Of a stretch of DNA of 64,000 nt, positions 37,710 to 46,155 are shown in pieces. The notes beneath the pieces were generated by a model. That model was not told the origin of the DNA. It saw only the letters and a list, made by a program, of their open reading frames with translations, and made no database searches. The stretch covers positions 1 through 64,000 of the forward strand of contig DATDJI010000090.1 in NCBI GenBank assembly GCA_036520615.1, written 5' to 3'. Both the position numbers and the translations under genes were made by a program. Within the stretch, counting starts at the first letter, position 1. The number at the start of each line of letters is the position of its first letter. The stretch comes from CAMCXE01 sp036520615 (GTDB lineage: Bacteria; Pseudomonadota; Gammaproteobacteria; Pseudomonadales; Cellvibrionaceae).

Positions 37710-37811
37710 GTTCTAAGCAATGAGAAATAATTGATGGAGTATTCTCAACCTAAATATCTAAATTCGATTTACTGAGTTAATTATCTTCACTTAGTAGAAC
37801 AGGTAGCAGCG

Positions 37812-38243
37812 CTATATCAGCCCACTACAAGCCAGCCCCGCCACGCAGATCAACCATTGCCCAGCAGCTAGAATTATCAAGTGTTTTTGTAATCGCAAAC
37901 AGCCTTGCGCACGCGCTTTTAAATCTCGCTCCGATGGGTATTTTATAAGCCCCAAAGCCAATAGACTCTCATCGAACGATCTATACGCAGACTCGCTATG
38001 TTGCTCACGCCATAACGTCATAATCTTTAAATCTAGAAGCACCCGCATGCTTAACCATGCGGCGGGCAAAGCGAGCACCATAACGCTCAGGTGCAATATT
38101 TTGCCTGTATGCAGCCCTTCTTGAGCCAATACTAATGCCAGCGCACTTATGACTGAGGCTATTAGGCTTAGCAACATAAATGGCCAGCTGCTATCAAGCA
38201 GGCTCGCGGTGGTAGTTGCTAAAGTTTGGGCGGGAGTCGTCAT
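37812..38243 (-). CDS. Small membrane protein at the end of the lipid operon
   Basis: About 143 residues with three hydrophobic segments (near 22-42, 48-70 and 118-140) and a basic, acidic-mixed cytoplasmic stretch between the second and third. I do not recognise a family. It is the last gene of the six-gene lipid run. The ATG at 38243 has GAAGG upstream; another in-frame ATG at 38264 overlaps the preceding stop by 8 bases and could be used instead. Confidence 0.65.
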   Translation of the reverse strand: MTTPAQTLATTTASLLDSSWPFMLLSLIASVISALALVLAQEGLHTGKILHLSVMVLALPAAWLSMRVLLDLKIMTLWREQHSESAYRSFDESLLALGLIKYPSERDLKARAQGCLRLQKHLIILAAGQWLICVAGLACSGLI

Positions 38244-38256
38244 GGCTTGAGCACCT

Positions 38257-39600
38257 TCAAACATCAGCCAGCGCGAGCAATTGTTCGCGCTGGGCCGAGG
38301 AGATAATCACACAGCTGCGCTGCTGGGTGAGCAGCTCAAGGGCTGCCTCTACCGAATAATTGCGATAGCACACAAGCCAAGCAGCTATTGCTGCAGCGCT
38401 ACGGGACACACCCAGAGCACAGGCGACCAACACTGGACCAAGTTGCTGCGTCTGATCAATGGCCTGCGCCGCCGTGCGCAATTGAGCTGAAGCTATGGGT
38501 AATAAATCTAATGTTGGCAGAGCGCGATAGGTGCCAGTATGGATTACCGGCAGTTCGGCAGTCAGGTCAACAAGACCTGGGTTCGCTTCGAGACGAAGTA
38601 TGAGCTGTGGTAAAGCGCATAGCGCACCAAGGTAGACACCAGGCACAATCTGCGAAACTTGCGGACGGGTGCGCAGGTGATACCAAACATTTATACGCGC
38701 ACCCCAATAGTAGGGCGCTAGAAACGCGTAATGACTGAAGGCAATTCGTCCATCTGCTTGTTTGCCTAAGTGCGCAGCGCTCCCCCCTAAATAAACCGCC
38801 GCCACATAGCCAAGCGCGCAAGCTACCCAGCAAAGCAAACTTGCCGTGACGCTCGGCCACAGCTGCCAGGCAGGCAAGGCCAAAGCAGTGGCACCGAGGG
38901 CATAATACCGAGCTAATTGCCGGCGGCGGATTATCGGCTCCGGCCGCAAGCGCCATATGCCAGGCTGCTCAGGAACGGCCAGCAGGCAAAAGGCACCCGC
39001 CCATAAACCGCTGAGCAGGTCGATAACATGGTGTTGCCAGGTGGTTAAAACAGAGAGAGCAATCAGCCAGCACCAACCATCCACCCCATATCGCCAGCGG
39101 CTGCCCCGAGTATAAAGACGGTATTGCCGCCAAAGTACGAGCAACAAAACTATATGCAGAGAGGGCGCCTGGTTATAAGGCAGGTCGAACTGTGCCAGAG
39201 CAGTAAACAGGCTGCCGAACATGCCATCGGTAGCCTCGCGTTGAAAAGCAAACTTCAGCGGGAAAAATAAGAAAGCACTGATGCACAACACTTGAGCCAA
39301 TAACAGCCGCTTGACCAGACGTAGCAAGCTCGCCCTCGTGGCGGCAAGGAATAGAGCTAAACCGTAAAAAAGATCAATGGTCCAGTAAGGCACTATCGTC
39401 CAGGGCCAAAATGGAATCCGGTGCTCCCACGCAAAGTAAAACGATGGCACCGGCTCAAGGGTGGCAGTGTATTGATTGACATTGTTATAGGTGGCAAAAA
39501 AGATAACGCCCAACAGCGCACCAGCCAATAGCGCCCAGCCCCATGGATGGGATTCAGGCTCGGTAAGATGAGACTGAGTATTCTGAGGCGAATTAGTCAT
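38257..39600 (-). CDS. PAP2 phosphatase fused to dual-specificity phosphatase
   Basis: About 447 residues. The N-terminal two thirds is a polytopic membrane PAP2-type domain with several helices; APSLHIVLLLVLW carries the SxxH-type catalytic His region and WQHHVIDLLSG the second His/Asp motif. The C-terminal third is a dual-specificity/tyrosine phosphatase with the CX5R loop CALGVSRSAAA. The expected substrate is a lipid phosphate such as phosphatidic acid or phosphatidylglycerophosphate, but this is inference. The start at 39600 (out-of-frame overlap of 8 bases with the upstream gene) is preferred over the longer frame to 39642. Confidence 0.82.
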   Translation of the reverse strand: MTNSPQNTQSHLTEPESHPWGWALLAGALLGVIFFATYNNVNQYTATLEPVPSFYFAWEHRIPFWPWTIVPYWTIDLFYGLALFLAATRASLLRLVKRLLLAQVLCISAFLFFPLKFAFQREATDGMFGSLFTALAQFDLPYNQAPSLHIVLLLVLWRQYRLYTRGSRWRYGVDGWCWLIALSVLTTWQHHVIDLLSGLWAGAFCLLAVPEQPGIWRLRPEPIIRRRQLARYYALGATALALPAWQLWPSVTASLLCWVACALGYVAAVYLGGSAAHLGKQADGRIAFSHYAFLAPYYWGARINVWYHLRTRPQVSQIVPGVYLGALCALPQLILRLEANPGLVDLTAELPVIHTGTYRALPTLDLLPIASAQLRTAAQAIDQTQQLGPVLVACALGVSRSAAAIAAWLVCYRNYSVEAALELLTQQRSCVIISSAQREQLLALADV

Positions 39601-41350
39601 GATTTTTTTGCGCGAGACTGACGGTAAAAATGCCCCAGTCATCGGCCAGGGTATAGCACTTGGTAAATCCAGCTGCGGTCACTAGCTGATCCATTTCCGC
39701 CTGCACGCGACGGCGCATTACCCAAGCGTCACCGCCGCGGTGGCTCGCCAAAACCCGTGCAATAAATTCCAACTGCGGATGCCAGGGCTGGCCGGTATAG
39801 ACCAGATAACCACCGGGTTCTACTGCCTCGCCCAAGGCCTTAAGCGATGCCTGCACGATGGCGTTATCGGGGAATAATTCGTATAGGCCCGACACCACCG
39901 CAAGTGTCGGTCGAGGGCTTATGCTGAGAATACTGGCCGGATCAAAGGCGTCCCCCTGTACAAATTGAGCGATGCTTTGCAGCCCCATGGACTTTATCAA
40001 AGCCTGCCCCTGACTAACATTGAGCGGTGAAAAGTCCCGCAGCAGCATCGAATCCGGTTTGTGCGTCAGCGGGGCAATTGCCTCTAAATCGTACCGGCCG
40101 TGACCTGCGGCTATATCCACAAGATGCACCGGCTGCTTGCGTGCCTGCAGTTGTGCTATGGCGCCTTGTAATACCTGTTGTACATGCGCCTTACGCTCGC
40201 GGATACCGCGCCAACCGATGGCATCTAGATAATTTCGATCAATGATGCGGCCGAGAAAACCACGCCCAGAGGCTGTGTTCCGGTACACATAATCTAGCGT
40301 ACTTCCCGAATCGAAGCCGGTCTCCCAGCCGAGCTTGACCCCGTCAGACAATCGAGCGCCAAGTTTCTGCATCGTGGTTTTGGTAATAGCAAACTGCCAG
40401 CGTTTAGGGCTATACCAAGGCAGCGGCTGTTGCAGGCGCTTGAACTCATCAAAGCTGTAGCCGCTTAAATGAGCATTTAATAAAGCGGGCTCGGCGGGCG
40501 CCTGTGCAAAGCGGGCACTGATAAAAGCGGTGATTTTCGCAACAGCCGGAGCGCGGTCCCGCTCGCCTAAGGTGTCATGATAAAAGCCGGGCAAGTGGTG
40601 TAATTCTTTAATGGTACTGCCTAAGCCTTGAAAAAAACGCTGCTGCGGTTGTTTGTGTACTACCCAGTCACTGCCGGAGATAAACATTTGTGTGGGCACA
40701 TGGATCGCTCCGGCATCACTAACCACCCGCTCGGCAGCTTCGTATAGCCCGAGCAGAATATTCACCGAGATGGGCCGAGTGATCAGTGGATCGCTGTTGT
40801 AGGAGGCTATGCGCTCCTCGTCATGGGTAAGGAATTTGGCTTTTACGTAGGAATTAACGAAAAAATTGCCCCGCAACCTGTGCTGCAGCTTTAAACCTGG
40901 TACAGCAAAAGGCACGTAAAGTTTGACCTTAAACGCAGGTGAAGCCAGCGTCAGGCAGCGAATGTTGGGGGCGTAATCGTGTACCCAAGTGGCCGCTAAT
41001 ACAGCACCCACACTTTGCGCGATGACCGCCACATCAGGCAATGCCAAGCCCTCGCGGCTGGCGGCAAAGCGCACAAATTCGTCCATATCCCGCACAGAGC
41101 GTCCAATGCTGGGGCTATACCCTCGCACGCCGGGCGAGCGCCCATGGCCTCGAGCATCCCAGGCGTAAAAGGCAAAATCCTCCAACCCCAGCTCGTCCAC
41201 CAAGTGGGCCACTCGGCCTGAGTGTTCATGGCCGCGATGAAACAAAATAATCACGCCCTTGGCAGTTTTGCTGCGAGCGGGCCAGTGGCGGAAGAACAAC
41301 GGGTAGTTATCGCTGGTAGTAAATACAGATTCCTGGGCGATGCGGGTCAT
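39593..41350 (-). CDS. Alpha/beta hydrolase fused to class I SAM methyltransferase
   Basis: A 585-residue fusion. Residues about 15-290 are an alpha/beta hydrolase of the lysophospholipase/monoacylglycerol lipase type: FHRGHEHSGR oxyanion region, DARGHGRSPG, nucleophile elbow AQSVGA (Ser near 115) and a late HDTLGERDRAP segment with His. Residues about 300-585 are a class I methyltransferase with SAM loop VDIAAGHGRYDLE near 405. Such fusions occur in gammaproteobacterial lipid operons. Acting on a lipid acyl ester and methylating a lipid or its headgroup is plausible, but no substrate can be read from sequence. Confidence 0.82.
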   Translation of the reverse strand: MTRIAQESVFTTSDNYPLFFRHWPARSKTAKGVIILFHRGHEHSGRVAHLVDELGLEDFAFYAWDARGHGRSPGVRGYSPSIGRSVRDMDEFVRFAASREGLALPDVAVIAQSVGAVLAATWVHDYAPNIRCLTLASPAFKVKLYVPFAVPGLKLQHRLRGNFFVNSYVKAKFLTHDEERIASYNSDPLITRPISVNILLGLYEAAERVVSDAGAIHVPTQMFISGSDWVVHKQPQQRFFQGLGSTIKELHHLPGFYHDTLGERDRAPAVAKITAFISARFAQAPAEPALLNAHLSGYSFDEFKRLQQPLPWYSPKRWQFAITKTTMQKLGARLSDGVKLGWETGFDSGSTLDYVYRNTASGRGFLGRIIDRNYLDAIGWRGIRERKAHVQQVLQGAIAQLQARKQPVHLVDIAAGHGRYDLEAIAPLTHKPDSMLLRDFSPLNVSQGQALIKSMGLQSIAQFVQGDAFDPASILSISPRPTLAVVSGLYELFPDNAIVQASLKALGEAVEPGGYLVYTGQPWHPQLEFIARVLASHRGGDAWVMRRRVQAEMDQLVTAAGFTKCYTLADDWGIFTVSLAQKNHD

Positions 41351-41409
41351 ATAAACTCCTGTGACTAGTCCTTAAAATGGACGGGAAATGATAAAAATTT
41401 GGGCGGACA

Positions 41410-42384
41410 TTAAGTCCACCAGTAACGCACTAAGTGGAAAAATATCGGCGCGGAAAAGCTTAGTGAATCCACCCGGTCAAGCATGCCGCCATGGCCTTCT
41501 ATCAGCGATCCCCAATCTTTAACGCCGCGATCTCGCTTGATGGCGGAGAGCACATAGCCGCCAAAAAAGCCCATAACATTAATGACCAAGGCGACCAGTG
41601 CCGCCTGCCAGATACTAAAAGGTGTGATCCAGTAAAGCGAAGCGCCTAAAGCCACGGAAGATGCCCAGCCACCGAGCAAACCTTCCCAGCTTTTTGATGG
41701 CGAAATAGCGGAAGAGAATTTAGTTTTGCCAAACAACTTGCCCCAGACGTACTGAAACACATCGCTCGCTTGTACGACCAAAATCAAAAACACCAGCAGC
41801 AATACGTTTTTGCCTTCATATCCGGCAATTTCCAGCATCAACAGCGCAGGGATATGGGAAATACAATAGACACAAATCATCAGCCCCCATTGCACCTTGG
41901 CTGCACGCTCCAAAAAGCGCGTGGTATCGCGGCCTAAGGAGGCTGAAATAGGCAGTAATAAAAAGCCATAGACGGGGATTAAAACGGAAAACAGGCCGTA
42001 CCAGTGTTGCGCCACCAAATAATATTGCAGAGGCAGAAGCACAAAAAAGCTCCACACCAGTGCCCGGTGATCGCCCCGGCGAGTATGGGTAAGTGAGACA
42101 AATTCGCGCAGCGCTTGAAAGGAAATAAACGCAAATAACAACACTAGGGCAAACTCGCCGATATAAATGGCAAGGCCTATGGTAACGATCATTACCCACC
42201 AGGCATTGGTGCGCGCATTCAGATTGTTCACCACCGCCTGCGCCGATTGGCTGTGGGCGCGGCGGGCCAGCACAAAACCGATAGCTGAGGCCAGTATCAG
42301 CACCGCAAACAAACCGGTAAAAACAGCCGTAAGAGCACCGGTAAGTGTGTCCAGCGAGAGTGGTGGTATGGTCAAAGACATCAT
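41410..42384 (-). CDS. CdsA-like phosphatidate cytidylyltransferase
   Basis: A 324-residue membrane protein with about eight helices and the CDP-diglyceride synthase signature near the C-terminal third (ISPSKSWEGLLGGW near residue 228, then DRGVKDWGSLIEGHGGMLDRVDSL near 287). It should make CDP-diacylglycerol from phosphatidic acid and CTP. The housekeeping cdsA is normally between ispU and dxr, so this is likely a second, operon-specific copy. Its ATGATG start overlaps the acyltransferase stop. Confidence 0.9.
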   Translation of the reverse strand: MMSLTIPPLSLDTLTGALTAVFTGLFAVLILASAIGFVLARRAHSQSAQAVVNNLNARTNAWWVMIVTIGLAIYIGEFALVLLFAFISFQALREFVSLTHTRRGDHRALVWSFFVLLPLQYYLVAQHWYGLFSVLIPVYGFLLLPISASLGRDTTRFLERAAKVQWGLMICVYCISHIPALLMLEIAGYEGKNVLLLVFLILVVQASDVFQYVWGKLFGKTKFSSAISPSKSWEGLLGGWASSVALGASLYWITPFSIWQAALVALVINVMGFFGGYVLSAIKRDRGVKDWGSLIEGHGGMLDRVDSLSFSAPIFFHLVRYWWT

Positions 42385-43007
42385 GGCTGATCACTCGGGG
42401 CTAAGGCTAACAACTGATTACGGCAGCGGGTTAAAAACCCCTGGCGATCCTCACCTGCCTGCAGATGCAAAACCTCTCCAAACGTGAGGCTACACAACAA
42501 TGGCACGGGCACAAATACACCTTTGGGCATAACGCGGCCGAGGTTTTCAATCCACACAGGAATTAAATCCACATGCGGAAATGCCTTGGCGATGTGATAA
42601 AGGCCGGTTTTAAAGGGCAACAAATCATCGCCAAGATTGCGCGTGCCTTCGGGAAAAAATATTAACGAATGCCCCTGAGAGAGGGCCGCGCCCATTAAAT
42701 CCAGTGGATTAGGATCGCTGCGAGATGGCTTACGTGGAATCAGCACACTTTGAAATACCCGCTCGCTTAAATAGCGGCGTACCGGCGTGGTCTGCCAGTA
42801 GTCGCCTCCGGCCACCGGGCGCGTTATACGTCTTTGCACCAGAGGCAAGGCTGCCCAAAGCGTAAGAAAATCTCCGTGGCTGCGGTGATTGGCAAAGAAA
42901 ATACGTTGGCGATCCGGCATTAGCGGTGCCTGCCAAATAGGCTTGGCGCCGGTTATTAAACGAGTAAAACCGCAAAGACCGCGGCCAATCCATTCAGCTG
43001 TGGACAT
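42381..43007 (-). CDS. 1-acyl-glycerol-3-phosphate acyltransferase family (PlsC-like)
   Basis: A 208-residue acyltransferase with the catalytic HX4D motif in ANHRSHGDFLTLW near residue 40 and FFPEGTRNLGDD near 118, matching PlsC-type lysophosphatidic acid acyltransferases. No strong transmembrane helix is apparent, so it may be peripheral. It overlaps the CdsA-like gene by 4 bases and starts 17 bases after the CDP-alcohol transferase gene. Confidence 0.88.
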   Translation of the reverse strand: MSTAEWIGRGLCGFTRLITGAKPIWQAPLMPDRQRIFFANHRSHGDFLTLWAALPLVQRRITRPVAGGDYWQTTPVRRYLSERVFQSVLIPRKPSRSDPNPLDLMGAALSQGHSLIFFPEGTRNLGDDLLPFKTGLYHIAKAFPHVDLIPVWIENLGRVMPKGVFVPVPLLCSLTFGEVLHLQAGEDRQGFLTRCRNQLLALAPSDQP

Positions 43008-43024
43008 AAAAATCCTTATGTTGA

Positions 43025-43639
43025 TTAACAGTGAGGTAATTCGCCAAGGGCGGCTTTAATACGCGCCGCCATGTTCGCGGCCATCAACAGGCACAGCACC
43101 CAGGGCAACCAGTTGAGAACAGCAGGCAACAAAAAGCCTAGGCCTACCGATAAACCCAGGGCGCCAAATACAAAGGCGCGATCACTTTTACCCATAGGGC
43201 CTTGATACTGGCGTTGCACCCCGATCATTGGCCCCAGGGCGCCAGTCATTTCCGACAGAGCCGCGCACCATATGACCGCAAAAATACCCAGCGGTGAAAA
43301 AGGTGGTATCAAGCAAAATGGCAGGTACAAAGCCGCATCGCTAATCACATCGGATAATTCGTTAAGGTACGCGCCCAGTGGCGATTGTTGGTGATGCTCG
43401 CGGGCAAGCATGCCGTCCACTGCATTAAACGCCATGCGCACAAACATCCACAGGGGTAATAACAAAAACCAGGCGGGTGTCGTCAGGGCGCTCACATAAA
43501 GCCAAACACCTAATGCAATGGAGATGACCATTGCCGCAAGCGTCACGCTATTGGCCGTAACGCCTACCGCAGCCAAGCGCTGCACCAAGGGACGGAGTAG
43601 ATTCTGAAACGCGGGTTTGAGTTGGTAAATACTGATCAT
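43025..43639 (-). CDS. CDP-alcohol phosphatidyltransferase family protein
   Basis: A 204-residue membrane protein with about five to six helices. The family motif is normally D-x2-DG-x2-AR-x8-G-x3-D-x3-D; here the matching stretch (about residues 68-95) reads NAVDGMLAREHHQQSPLGAY followed by LNELSD, so the first and third Asp are replaced by Asn while DG, AR, G and the last Asp remain. It probably transfers a phosphatidyl group to an alcohol, or a variant of this. It is the first gene of the six-gene lipid operon. Confidence 0.82.
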   Translation of the reverse strand: MISIYQLKPAFQNLLRPLVQRLAAVGVTANSVTLAAMVISIALGVWLYVSALTTPAWFLLLPLWMFVRMAFNAVDGMLAREHHQQSPLGAYLNELSDVISDAALYLPFCLIPPFSPLGIFAVIWCAALSEMTGALGPMIGVQRQYQGPMGKSDRAFVFGALGLSVGLGFLLPAVLNWLPWVLCLLMAANMAARIKAALGELPHC

Positions 43640-44274
43640 AAATTCCTTGTTTACCGGCAGCCGGGGGTCGACACAAAAAAGCGCGACAATTTAGCAGATT
43701 TTAGCTCACTGCGATTATTTATCCGCGCAGTGACTGCATTAATCGCACGCGCAGAAAGACCGGAGCGTTGCGAGCTTGGCAAAGTGGATTTCAGCCAATT
43801 CGCAAATAACGAAAGGCGAGTGGAGAATTAAGTTTATGAATGCAGTATCGAGCCCTATTTAATTGAGTAAGGGCTTATGTAGTTTGCGCACAAAACAGCG
43901 GCATAAGCGTACAAGAATTTTTAACTGCAGCAAGTGAGGAGACAGGGAAATATTGACGGAGATTTTGTAGAGAATTTAAACGTGAGTTAAAAATTAATTA
44001 ACTTAGTCGGCGGTGAAAGCGCATGCGGCTAACTAGGTGTTTTTAAAAACGTACAAGCACGTCCATGAAATCTTGGTGCGGACATTTTGTCCTATATAGT
44101 TTTTGAAAAGGCCCATTAATTAGACAATCAAAAATTTCTGCAACGTAAATACACTACAAGGCAAGCTAATTTAGAAATTTTAAATCCAAAAAACGATAAA
44201 TGAGTAACTGAACTTGCATTTAAACACTGGCAAGCACACTGAACAAATAATCCGCTCAGTGTGCTTGCGCAAGG
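43640..44274. other. Intergenic region between GH62 gene and lipid operon
   Basis: About 635 bases, AT-rich, with no supported gene. The open frame at 43622-43831 overlaps the start of the transferase gene antisense and is not considered real. The region should contain the promoter of the lipid operon. A long hairpin lies at its left end (listed separately). Confidence 0.45.
44230..44268 (-). terminator. Long hairpin after the GH62 gene
   Basis: Perfect 13-base inverted repeat GCAAGCACACTGA / TCAGTGTGCTTGC with a 13-base loop, 7 bases beyond the GH62 stop. The T-tract on the minus strand is poor (CCAGTGTTT), so it may work as a terminator or as a 3' stabilising stem. Confidence 0.65.
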
Positions 44275-45966
44275 TTAATTAGCTTTTAATAAGCCGAGTT
44301 TATAAGGCCGCGCGTCGTAAGTTCCGGTGTAACCATTAAGGTTTGCACCCTGATACAAAAATTGCATTTTACACGCGTCTATTTCCATTTTTTCATCGTA
44401 ACCCGACCGTATCATTTCGCCGTGGCTAATTTGTCCGCTCCATGCAGTGGAGGGGAAAGTAACATTATTCAACCCAGCAAAAGGATCACTTTCAGAAGTT
44501 TTATGCGGTACCCATGGGCCGTCAAGACTGCTTGATGTCCAAGAGCGGAAGAAACGTTTTGATTCAGCAGTACCCCAGCCTTCAACCAATAATAAGTATT
44601 TGTTCTGGCCTTTGAGTTTATACACATTACCCGCTTCGAATAAAATGCTTTGCCCACCAGCACCCTGCACATTGGCTGTTTTAACCTGACTAACATTAAA
44701 GTTTGGAAAGTTAGCAACGGTGGTACTTACGTAATACATTTTTCCGTCGTCTTTAAAGAAATACAAATAACAATTGGTATCGTTACAGATCACCCAATAA
44801 TCCAAAGCACCGCCGTATTGATCATTGCCAGGCCATAGGGTTTTTGGAGCGCTCCAGCCAGTATCAATGCTATTTGACGTGGTGTATTTCGCAGGCCATT
44901 GAGTAAAAATATACCATTTGTTTTGAGGGGCGAAATAAAACACCTGGGGTGCAACTGTTGAGCTGCCACCTGGTGAAAATTGTTGATAAGTTCCAGATGC
45001 AGCCTGATTAAAATCGGTAAAACTCGAGTACATGGATTTGTAACCACTGTTATATACAGTGGCAAATACATGATATTTATTGTTGTAATAAACGATCGTT
45101 GGATCTTTAACCGACGCATCGCCATTGCGCGGATTAATTACCGGAGCGGCCGATGAGGTCCAGCGCAGCGTGCTAGGCAAATCGCAGCTTGGCTGGTTTG
45201 GGTCCACTGGATCGGTTATCGGTGGCTCTACAAATTTGCCTCCTGTATTAGAATAGATTGCAAATCCGCTAATGGTTGCGTTATCAACCGTTGAGGTTAG
45301 ATCAATAGTAAGTTTTTCGTCGTTTACTTTTATGTTGTTTATTACAACATCGTAAGCAACATCCTTCCCGGCTAAATCAAATATATCTGCATTTTGTACC
45401 GCTGGTTGGCCTTCCACATTTACACTAAAAATCCGCGCGGCCCGAGTAGTTTGATACATTTCTACAAAATGTAATTTGACGCTATAGGTGGAATTAGTTA
45501 CCGGTACTTCATATTTCAACGTACCGTAACGCTCAGTTTGATACAGCGTGCCTTGGCTGACACCGGTAATCGGGTTAGTCGTGGAATTGGTGGTTCCAGC
45601 CGAGGAAAAACGATCTGCCTTGTATTCAACATTATTAAATGTGATGGCAGGCCCGCCTGCATTTATTGCATATACCAGGGAGGCACCCGCAGGTATACCG
45701 CCAGAACTTGAAGAAGTAGATGATGAGCTTGAGGACGATGAATTGCTGGAAGACGAGCTTGAAGAACTTGAGCTACTAGAAGAACTATTAGAAGAAGAGC
45801 TAGTTGACGAGGAGCTACTGGAGGAGCTGGAAGATGAGCTATTGGGGTCGGTTGTTGTACCACTACATGCCGCGAGCGATGCAGTCAGTGTCAAACCAAA
45901 AAGAATTCTTTGCCAATTTATGGCTTTAATATCACGAATGACATTACCTATTAAATGAGCGTTCAT
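44275..45966 (-). CDS. GH62 alpha-L-arabinofuranosidase lipoprotein with malectin-like domain
   Basis: About 563 residues from ATG 45966 (GAGGCGAG upstream; the frame extends 20 codons further without a ribosome site). Lipobox SLAAC gives Cys34, then a serine-rich linker (about 40-92). Residues about 95-240 resemble a malectin/CBM57-type beta-sandwich (VYAINAGGPAITFNNVEY, VKLHFVEMY, DVVINNIKVNDEK). Residues about 260-563 are GH62: LPSTLRWTSS, VKDPTIVYYNNKYHVFAT, LDYWVICNDTNCYLYFFKDDG, and EGWGTAESKRFFRSW. GH62 enzymes remove arabinofuranosyl side groups from arabinoxylan. A terminator upstream separates it from the xylanase gene, so it has its own promoter. Confidence 0.88.
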   Translation of the reverse strand: MNAHLIGNVIRDIKAINWQRILFGLTLTASLAACSGTTTDPNSSSSSSSSSSSSTSSSSNSSSSSSSSSSSSSSNSSSSSSSSTSSSSGGIPAGASLVYAINAGGPAITFNNVEYKADRFSSAGTTNSTTNPITGVSQGTLYQTERYGTLKYEVPVTNSTYSVKLHFVEMYQTTRAARIFSVNVEGQPAVQNADIFDLAGKDVAYDVVINNIKVNDEKLTIDLTSTVDNATISGFAIYSNTGGKFVEPPITDPVDPNQPSCDLPSTLRWTSSAAPVINPRNGDASVKDPTIVYYNNKYHVFATVYNSGYKSMYSSFTDFNQAASGTYQQFSPGGSSTVAPQVFYFAPQNKWYIFTQWPAKYTTSNSIDTGWSAPKTLWPGNDQYGGALDYWVICNDTNCYLYFFKDDGKMYYVSTTVANFPNFNVSQVKTANVQGAGGQSILFEAGNVYKLKGQNKYLLLVEGWGTAESKRFFRSWTSSSLDGPWVPHKTSESDPFAGLNNVTFPSTAWSGQISHGEMIRSGYDEKMEIDACKMQFLYQGANLNGYTGTYDARPYKLGLLKAN

Positions 45967-46093
45967 TTTTCTCGCCTCGATGATTAGATGAATTACGTGC
46001 TCACAGTCTAAAAAAGCGTGCAACATAAAAATTATTAAGACATATGTAGCGGCTGCAATCTAAATAGCGCTATATTTTTTACAGGCTATTTAA

Positions 46094-46121
46094 AGAAAAA
46101 AAGGTGGATATCCTTATCCAC
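46094..46121 (-). terminator. Terminator after the GH10 xylanase gene
   Basis: On the minus strand GTGGATA-AGGA-TATCCAC is followed by CCTTTTTTTC, a compact rho-independent terminator 35 bases beyond the xylanase stop. Confidence 0.85.
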
Positions 46122-46155
46122 TAAGTGGGCACAACTATCGTAAATTTAGTGCTTA

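Noticed and set aside
45548..45958. Plus-strand acidic Leu/Glu-rich open frame opposite GH62
   Set aside because: Same antisense effect of a serine tract; the minus-strand frame encodes a recognisable GH62 lipoprotein.
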